NCBI GenBank assembly: GCA_030689795.1 | Contig: JAUYEO010000187.1 | Span: forward strand, 1-19,700 | Direction: 5' to 3' | Length of the DNA stretch: 19,700 nt | DNA from: Desulfobacterales bacterium | GTDB lineage: Bacteria > Desulfobacterota > Desulfobacteria > Desulfobacterales > RPRI01 | In this document: piece after piece, positions 14,730 to 19,700 of the stretch | How positions within the stretch are numbered: the first letter of the stretch is position 1 | How the letters are laid out: every line of letters starts with the position of its first letter | Notes under the pieces: model-generated | The model's input: the letters and a program-made list of their open reading frames with translations, nothing else | What the model was told of the DNA's origin: nothing | Databases searched by the model: none | Program-made: the position numbers and the translations under genes

Positions 14730-15733
14730 AAAAGACTATCATAAAAGGAACCGGCCGTTATCTTCCCACCCGCCTTGTCACGAATGACGATTTAGCTAAA
14801 TGGATGGACACTACCGATGAGTGGATTCGTCAGAGAACAGGCATTGAGCAGCGTTACTGGGTGCCTGCCGACAAGGAAATCGGCGTTTCAGACCTGGGGC
14901 TTGAAGCGTCCAGAATTGCCATGAAACGGGCGGGATGGAAACCCGAAGATATCGATCTTATAATTTTTGCGACTTTAAGCCCCGATATATTTTTCCCTGG
15001 TTCAGGATGCCTTCTGCAGCACAAGCTTGGCCTTACGACAACACCTGCCCTTGATATCAGGCAGCAGTGTACTGGCTTTCATTATGGTATTGCAACTGCT
15101 GATGCTTATATAAGAAGCGGTCTTGCCAATCGTGTTCTTTTTGTAGGCGCCGAGATTCACAGCAGCGGACTCGACATATCGACCAAAGGCAGGGATGTAA
15201 CCGTGATCTTCGGTGACGGAGCCGGCGCTGTTTGCCTTGAAGGTGTTGAAACGGAAGAAAATATCGGCGTTCTTGGCGTTTCGCTTCACGCACAGGGTGA
15301 GCTTGCAATGAGCCTCATGACTGAAGCGCCTTCATCAAGGGTTACCCCGAGGCTGACGGTCGAAATGCTTGAGCAGGGCAGGCATTATCCGGTTATGGAC
15401 GGAAAGACCATATTCAAGCTTGCGGTAAGAAGACTCCCTGAAATAACAAAGGAGGTCCTTGGGAAAGCAGGGCTTTCGATGAATGATATTGATCTCGTCA
15501 TTCCTCATCAGGCAAATCTCAGAATAAACCAGGCATATCAGAGCGCGATGGGTCTTTCTGACGAGAGAATATTTCACAATATACAAAGATATGGAAATAC
15601 GACCGCCGGAAGTATACCCATAGCCCTTGATGAAGCAATCGAGATGAAGAGGATAGGAAAGGGAAGCACGGTTCTTTTTATCGGGCTTGGTTCAGGAGTT
15701 ACCTGGGGAGCAATTATTTACAGATTTGAGTGA
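14726..15733 (+). CDS. 3-oxoacyl-ACP synthase III (KAS III, FabH-like)
   Basis: 335 residues. ATG 14726 overlaps the recD stop. The KAS III catalytic triad is complete: Cys115 in DIRQQCTGFHYG, His261 in VIPHQANLRI and Asn291 in RYGNTTAGS. The N-terminus KGTGRYLPTRLVTNDDLAKW and TTDEWIRQRTGI (29-40) are FabH hallmarks, and GDGAGAVCL and the C-terminal GLGSGVTWGAI are also typical. Such enzymes condense an acyl-CoA primer with malonyl-ACP, usually to start fatty acid synthesis. Here it is not in a fab cluster. It is placed 56 bp upstream of two 2-hydroxyacyl-CoA dehydratase-type subunits, so a specialised acyl-CoA or polyketide-like condensation is possible. I leave the gene symbol empty because housekeeping FabH is not shown. 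Confidence 0.9.
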   Translation: MKKTIIKGTGRYLPTRLVTNDDLAKWMDTTDEWIRQRTGIEQRYWVPADKEIGVSDLGLEASRIAMKRAGWKPEDIDLIIFATLSPDIFFPGSGCLLQHKLGLTTTPALDIRQQCTGFHYGIATADAYIRSGLANRVLFVGAEIHSSGLDISTKGRDVTVIFGDGAGAVCLEGVETEENIGVLGVSLHAQGELAMSLMTEAPSSRVTPRLTVEMLEQGRHYPVMDGKTIFKLAVRRLPEITKEVLGKAGLSMNDIDLVIPHQANLRINQAYQSAMGLSDERIFHNIQRYGNTTAGSIPIALDEAIEMKRIGKGSTVLFIGLGSGVTWGAIIYRFE

Positions 15734-15789
15734 TTTGGCGCGTCTCTTCTCCCGATCCTTTGCTGCGAACTCCTCCAACGGAGATAATC

Positions 15790-16899
15790 ATGATGGGTAT
15801 GAATTTCAGAGATCTTTGTGAGCGCCGTCTTGATATTGCTAAAGAGCAAAAAGAGAAGAATGACTGCCTCGTTATAGGGACGTTGTGCTCCTATGTGCCG
15901 GTAGAAATTTTGCACTCATTCGGAATTATTCCCCTCAGGATCTGGGGGGAGTCTGAAAATCTCCACAAGGCGGATGCCCTGCTCCAGACTTTTATCTGCC
16001 CTCCTGTGCGCCATCTTATGGCCCTTGGTCTTGAGGGTCACTACAGCTTTTTAGACGGGATCGTTCACGGCTATACCTGCGATGCCGTCTGCGGACTTTA
16101 CAATATCTGGGTCAGGAATCTGCGTCCACGATTTTCTCACCTCATAAGCCTTCCCTACATGGCCATTAATGAGTCATCGGCATACACAATGGTCGAATTC
16201 GGGAATTTTATTAAGAAGCTCGAATCTTTTATCAAAAAAAAGTTTTCACCGGAGAGCCTGAAAAGATCGATTACCCTGTACAACGAAGCAAGGTCGCTCA
16301 TGAAAGAGGTTTATTATCTGAAGAAGAGCGGACTCTTGATAAGTTATGCCGATATCTGCGCCATGAATATCTGCAGTCAGACGCTTCCCGTGGAGATATT
16401 TCTGCCTGAATTCAGGAAGTATGTCAAAACGATGAAAAAGGAGGAGCGCTGGAGCAGGAAAAAACTTAAGATCCTCATCTCAGGAAGCATTATTTCCGAT
16501 ACATCCCTCATGACCTTCATAGAAGAGGTAGGCGGGGATATTGTCGCTGATGATGCCTGCACAGGCCTCCGTACGCTCCTGGATGTAATACCTGAAGGAG
16601 GAGATCCCCTTCAATCCCTTGCCGAATATTACCTCACAAGACCCCCGTGCGCTTCAAGGGCTGATTTTCCTTCCCGAAAAGCTCACTTACTTGAGATACT
16701 GGCGGATTTCGATATAGATGCCGTGATTTTCATACATCAGAAGTTCTGCGATCCGCATCTCTCCGATCATCCCTTTTTGAGGAAAATTCTTGATGAGGCG
16801 GGGATACCGCATATGCAGTTGGAGCTGGAAGGGGACGGGTTCACCGGCCGGGTCAGGACGCGGATTGAAAGCTTCTTTGAGATGCTGGAGAGAAGATGA
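15790..16899 (+). CDS. 2-hydroxyacyl-CoA dehydratase / benzoyl-CoA reductase-type subunit (smaller subunit)
   Basis: 369 residues from ATG 15790, which has GGAGA 6 nt upstream. A GTG at 15730 overlapping the fabH-like stop is in frame but gives an unconvincing N-terminus. The protein belongs to PF06050 (HgdB/BcrB/BcrC/HadBC/FldBC). It begins RDLCERRLDIAKEQKEKN, then VIGTLCSYVPVEILHSFG (Cys33), TFICPPVRH (Cys70), HGYTCDAVCG (Cys97, Cys101), DDACTGLR (Cys257) and the C-terminal FIHQKFCDPHLSDHPFL (Cys320). Such cysteines hold a [4Fe-4S] cluster in this family. In these complexes a low-potential electron, delivered by an ATP-driven activator, triggers radical dehydration of a 2-hydroxyacyl-CoA or reduction of an aromatic acyl-CoA ring. 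The stop overlaps the next start by ATGA, so the two subunits are coupled. Substrate unknown. Confidence 0.88.
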   Translation: MMGMNFRDLCERRLDIAKEQKEKNDCLVIGTLCSYVPVEILHSFGIIPLRIWGESENLHKADALLQTFICPPVRHLMALGLEGHYSFLDGIVHGYTCDAVCGLYNIWVRNLRPRFSHLISLPYMAINESSAYTMVEFGNFIKKLESFIKKKFSPESLKRSITLYNEARSLMKEVYYLKKSGLLISYADICAMNICSQTLPVEIFLPEFRKYVKTMKKEERWSRKKLKILISGSIISDTSLMTFIEEVGGDIVADDACTGLRTLLDVIPEGGDPLQSLAEYYLTRPPCASRADFPSRKAHLLEILADFDIDAVIFIHQKFCDPHLSDHPFLRKILDEAGIPHMQLELEGDGFTGRVRTRIESFFEMLERR

Positions 16900-18155
16900 C
16901 GGAAGAGAAAAAGACAACCAAGCGGCTTCATGCGAACAAGGCATTACGCCAGATTATTACGGATTTTTATGCGGATGCCCACAGGGCAAAAGCCGAAGGT
17001 CGTCCGGTAGGATGGATTCCACCCATGAACGGCCTCATAGAACTCTTCTATGCCATGGATATCCATCCGATCTTTCCCGAAAACTGGGCTCCCATTTGCG
17101 CTGCAATCGGCACCAATACGAACAACTTTGCTTACGCGGAGAAGAGGGGCTATTCAGGCGATCTTTGCGGCTATTTCAGAAACAATATCGGATATGCCCT
17201 GGATGGAATCATGGAGGTGAATCAGCCCCTGGACGGTCTGCCGAAGCCGGATTTCCTGATCTCTTTCGGCGCGGGCTGCATCCCCACGATGAAAACCTTT
17301 CAGGTGCTCTGCGATCATTTCCGTGTTCCCGTATTCAGGGCGGACCTGCCGCAGATCGCAATGGAAGATATAAGAGATCACCACATTCAATACGGGGTAA
17401 CGCAGATAAAGCGGCTTATAAATTTTCTGGAAGATCTCACAGGAAAAAGGTTTGATATCGACAGGCTGAGGCAAGCCGTTGCTTACACAGACGATGCGTG
17501 CAGGATCTGGGATGAGATCATGGATGCGCGCCGGGCAATTCCGTCTCCGTTTTCGGCTGCGGAGATCGGTATCATGTTTGTCATGGTGACAAGGCACGGC
17601 ACAAAGATCGCTGTGGATTTCCTGCAGGATGTGCTCGAAGAGGTAAGGGGAAAGGTCGAAAGAGGTGAGGGCGTGATTCCAAACGAGCGGATACGGCTAT
17701 TCTGGGATAATATTCCCCTCTGGTATAATATGAAACTGTTCAACTACTTTGAGAAATGGGATGCCGTAGTGGTTGCCGAAACCTATACCTCGGCATGGAC
17801 TCTCAGGATGAATCCGGATAAGCCCCTTGAGAGCATCGCTTATAAATCACTTGTCTCGTATCCTCTCGTCTCCTGTTTATCGCTTGATAAACGGATTGAA
17901 CTTATCAAAAAGGCGGTAAAGGATTATAAAATAGATGGAGCGATTTTCCATTCAAACAGGAGCTGCAAGCCGATCTCGATGGGACAGATGGACATAATGA
18001 AGGTACTGTCGGAAGAACTCAATGTTCCGGGTGTCATGTTTGACGGGGATCATATGGATGGAGGCAGGTTCTCCGAGGCGCAGTTCCATACGCGGATAGA
18101 TGCTTTTATGGAGATGATGTCGGAACGGACAAGGGGCTCTATTGCACATTTTTGA
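16896..18155 (+). CDS. 2-hydroxyacyl-CoA dehydratase / benzoyl-CoA reductase-type subunit (larger subunit)
   Basis: 419 residues. ATG 16896 overlaps the previous stop. It is also PF06050 and similar to BcrB/HadB-type subunits. GWIPPMNGLIELFYAMDI (39-56) is followed by FPENWAPICAAIG, RGYSGDLCGYFRNNIG (Cys91), SFGAGCIPTMKTF (Cys128) and FHSNRSCKPISMGQMD (Cys357). Three cysteines so spaced fit one [4Fe-4S] cluster. The first motif, often W-C-x-x-P in relatives, has Ile in the Cys position here. Together with the preceding gene it should form a heterodimer in the cytoplasm. No activator ATPase (HgdC, BadFG or BcrAD type) and no CoA-transferase is found in this window, so activation would have to come from elsewhere. 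Whether it is a dehydratase or a ring reductase cannot be settled from sequence alone. Confidence 0.88.
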   Translation: MTEEKKTTKRLHANKALRQIITDFYADAHRAKAEGRPVGWIPPMNGLIELFYAMDIHPIFPENWAPICAAIGTNTNNFAYAEKRGYSGDLCGYFRNNIGYALDGIMEVNQPLDGLPKPDFLISFGAGCIPTMKTFQVLCDHFRVPVFRADLPQIAMEDIRDHHIQYGVTQIKRLINFLEDLTGKRFDIDRLRQAVAYTDDACRIWDEIMDARRAIPSPFSAAEIGIMFVMVTRHGTKIAVDFLQDVLEEVRGKVERGEGVIPNERIRLFWDNIPLWYNMKLFNYFEKWDAVVVAETYTSAWTLRMNPDKPLESIAYKSLVSYPLVSCLSLDKRIELIKKAVKDYKIDGAIFHSNRSCKPISMGQMDIMKVLSEELNVPGVMFDGDHMDGGRFSEAQFHTRIDAFMEMMSERTRGSIAHF

Positions 18156-18172
18156 TTTTTTACGAAGCCGGC
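18154..18172 (+). repeat. Single end resembling the palindromic element at 2631-2756
   Basis: GATTTTTTACGAAGCCGGC matches 16 of 19 positions of the right end of the earlier element (2738-2756). As there, it overlaps the stop codon of the upstream gene (TGA 18153-18155). No matching opposite arm is visible nearby, so it may be a solo remnant. The repeat copy 2 starts 20 nt further on. Confidence 0.45.
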
Positions 18173-18192
18173 AAATTATATTAAACAAAAAG

Positions 18193-18368
18193 AGACCGTT
18201 GAAGAACGCCCAATTTTGGCCAAGTACAAGGAAGGCGATAATTAAGGCATATGTTCATGGTTTATAGTTACTGGTTTCTGGTTAAAAGAAACAACCAGAA
18301 ACTACAAACCAGAGACCAGAAACCAAGTCTTTAAATAAATCTGGCAAAAGAGGGTGTTATGCAAAGGT
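18193..18368 (+). repeat. Dispersed 177 bp intergenic repeat, copy 2 (before the lactamase-like gene)
   Basis: 176 bp that align end to end with the minus-strand reading of 3500-3676. Shared blocks are TTGAAGAAC, CCAATTTT, AAGGAAGG, GGTTTATAGTT, CTGGTTTCTGGTTAAAAGA, CAAACCAGAGACCAGAAACC and TTATGCAAAGGT. The central hairpin (GTTTCTGGTT/AACCAGAAAC, loop 9 nt) is kept. It lies on the sense strand between the larger dehydratase-type subunit and the serine hydrolase gene and ends 15 nt before the GTG start. The ribosome-binding site of that gene (18373-18377) lies just outside the repeat. Confidence 0.85.
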
Positions 18369-18383
18369 CTAAGGGAGGTTTTG

Positions 18384-19700
18384 GTGAGACCATTGATAAA
18401 GCGCACATTGGCCGTCACAGGGATTATCCTTGCGGCAGGAGTCACTGCAGCAGGCTGGTATCTTACACAGGCGATTCCCATCGGGACCGGCTATGTGGCA
18501 AAGTATCTCTGTTCGGGGGTTTTCATATCGGGACGGGACCCGGATGCGGTTCTCCGGGAAGATGCTGCGCCGGTCAATCCTCTTGCCGCTGTTGTCTCGG
18601 TGCAGATTGACCGCCGGAATAAACGGGTTACGGCGGATTCATTCGGGCTGTTTAAGGCAGCCGCAGTTTACCGTGAAGGCTGCGGCTGCACTCTTGCGGT
18701 AGGAGTGAGCGAAGAGGATCTCAGGAAGCAGGATATAGCGGCAGCGGCTCCGCGAAAGCCACTTTCGGACAAACTCCCCTGGCCGGCCGGAAACGGGGAG
18801 ATCGCCCGTCCTCTTCCTGCCGGAGTTGATGAGGCAAAGCTTTCCAAAGCCCTTGATAATGCCTTTGCTGAAAGCGGTTCTAAAAAGCTTAAATACACGA
18901 GGGCTGTTCTGGTTGTTTACGACGGCCGTCTCATTGCCGAGCGTTATGCTCCCGGGTTTGACCGCAACATGCCCCTGCTCGGATGGTCTATGAGCAAGAG
19001 TATCACAAACGCCCTTGTCGGCATACTTGTTAAAAACGGCAAACTGCGTCTGAATGAACCTGCGCCTGTTTCGGAATGGCAAAAAGAGGGCGATCCGCGA
19101 GGGAGAATCACCCTTGACCAGCTTCTCAGGATGAGCAGCGGACTTGAATTCGGGGAAGTATATAAACCGCTTTACGATGCCACCAAAATGCTTTACGGGA
19201 GTCGCGACTTTGCAGCATATGCAGCTGCAAAACCTCTTGCGGCTGCGCCTGATACCAAATGGAGCTATTCCAGCGGAACTGCCAATATCATAAGCAGGAT
19301 TGTGCGTACGGAAGCTGAAAAAAGCTACCGCAACTGTTTTACTTTCATGAGGGAGGAACTTTTCAACAGGATAGGCATGCAGAGCGCTGTTCCTGAACCT
19401 GACCCCTCAGGGACTTATGTCGGCTCTTCCTATACGTTTGCAACCCCGCGTGACTGGGCGCGTTTCGGCCTGCTATATCTTCAGGACGGAGTGTGGAACG
19501 GAGAGAGGATCCTGCCCGAGGGATGGGTCGCTTACACCACGACCCCGACATCAGGAGCCCCGATAGGTGAATACGGCGCTCTTTTCTGGCTGAACGCGGG
19601 ACCAGTTTCAGATCCCGGAAAACGGAGATGGCCGTCTTCTCCTGCCGATGCATACTCTGCCGACGGTTACCAGGAGCAGAAGGTAATTGTGATTCCGTCG
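18384..19700 (+). CDS. Serine beta-lactamase-like hydrolase, membrane-anchored, 3' end outside the window
   Basis: 439 codons are visible from GTG 18384 (GGAGG at 18373-18377, 6 nt spacing) to the window end; the C-terminus is missing. Residues about 7-29 (LAVTGIILAAGVTAAGWYL) form an uncleaved-looking membrane anchor after a basic N-terminus. The catalytic domain is of the beta-lactamase/class C/EstB type (PF00144). It has the nucleophile motif S-x-x-K at Ser202-Lys205 (WSMSKS), YSS at 295-297 (the Y-x-N/S equivalent), LLRMSSGLEFGE, and a late DGYQEQKVIVIPS where the family has its H/K-x-G-like motif. An intervening domain (about 50-130) contains a CGC pair. Such proteins hydrolyse esters, amides or peptides, and few are true antibiotic resistance enzymes. 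Substrate unknown. The gene is co-directional with the dehydratase genes but 228 bp away. Confidence 0.88.
   Translation, partial: MRPLIKRTLAVTGIILAAGVTAAGWYLTQAIPIGTGYVAKYLCSGVFISGRDPDAVLREDAAPVNPLAAVVSVQIDRRNKRVTADSFGLFKAAAVYREGCGCTLAVGVSEEDLRKQDIAAAAPRKPLSDKLPWPAGNGEIARPLPAGVDEAKLSKALDNAFAESGSKKLKYTRAVLVVYDGRLIAERYAPGFDRNMPLLGWSMSKSITNALVGILVKNGKLRLNEPAPVSEWQKEGDPRGRITLDQLLRMSSGLEFGEVYKPLYDATKMLYGSRDFAAYAAAKPLAAAPDTKWSYSSGTANIISRIVRTEAEKSYRNCFTFMREELFNRIGMQSAVPEPDPSGTYVGSSYTFATPRDWARFGLLYLQDGVWNGERILPEGWVAYTTTPTSGAPIGEYGALFWLNAGPVSDPGKRRWPSSPADAYSADGYQEQKVIVIPS

Noticed and set aside
16790..17455. 221-codon open frame across the junction of the two dehydratase-type genes
   Set aside because: Shifted frame over two conserved genes, with low-complexity Arg/Ser/Gly-rich translation typical of an out-of-frame reading.
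18359..18610. Small open frame starting at the ATG inside the end of repeat copy 2
   Set aside because: It overlaps the serine hydrolase gene out of frame. The same ATG in copy 1 is followed by a stop after four codons, so it is not conserved.
18384..19700. Antibiotic resistance beta-lactamase
   Set aside because: The S-x-x-K and Y-S-S motifs only place it in the broad serine hydrolase family. The membrane anchor and extra domain point to a non-resistance esterase or peptidase-like role.

Overview
The window looks like chromosomal DNA of an anaerobic or facultative Gram-negative bacterium. My best guess is Desulfobacterota (the former Deltaproteobacteria). This rests on a full liv-type ABC importer with a periplasmic binding protein, RecB/RecD helicases, a pair of 2-hydroxyacyl-CoA dehydratase/benzoyl-CoA reductase-type subunits, and dispersed intergenic repeats of a kind I associate with that group. 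No rRNA, tRNA, CRISPR array, transposase or phage gene is visible.

Region 1 (1-2609): a short-chain dehydrogenase on the minus strand, cut by the window start, faces away from a plus-strand pair: an ornithine cyclodeaminase/mu-crystallin family enzyme and a LysE/RhtB-type exporter. The gap between them holds two divergent sigma70-like promoters. Between their -35 boxes lie four tandem 14-15 bp repeats, framed by an 11 bp inverted repeat. This looks like a shared operator array.

Region 2 (2610-8860): a complete livKHMGF branched-chain (or other small) amino acid ABC transporter on the minus strand, in the order livK, livH, livM, livG, livF. It has a good promoter about 200 bp upstream of livK and a perfect 15 bp stem-loop just after livK. 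Two oddities stand out. livG has no ATG/GTG/TTG upstream of its Walker A motif; the codon at the ribosome-binding site is ACG. LivM carries a membrane-spanning N-terminal extension of about 230 residues. A 126 bp palindromic, MITE-like element lies between the exporter and livF.

Region 3 (8861-14729): recB and recD on the plus strand, encoding two subunits of exodeoxyribonuclease V. No recC is next to them. The recB-recD gap holds an 8 bp tandem repeat and half of a dispersed repeat.

Region 4 (14726-18155): a ketoacyl synthase III (FabH-like) gene overlaps the recD stop. It is followed by two PF06050-type subunits (HgdB/BcrB/BcrC/HadBC family), also overlapping by ATGA. No ATP-dependent activator gene is present in the window.

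Region 5 (18156-19700): a membrane-anchored serine beta-lactamase-like hydrolase, cut by the window end.

The strongest non-genic signal is a colinear repeat of about 177 bp present twice (3500-3676 minus, 18193-18368 plus; roughly 84% identical by hand alignment). It fills intergenic gaps in the sense orientation in two unrelated operons. A third, partial sense copy lies between recB and recD. I see no single obvious new multi-gene defence or metabolic system. The repeat family, the operator array, the livG start and the KAS III plus dehydratase operon are the points worth following.
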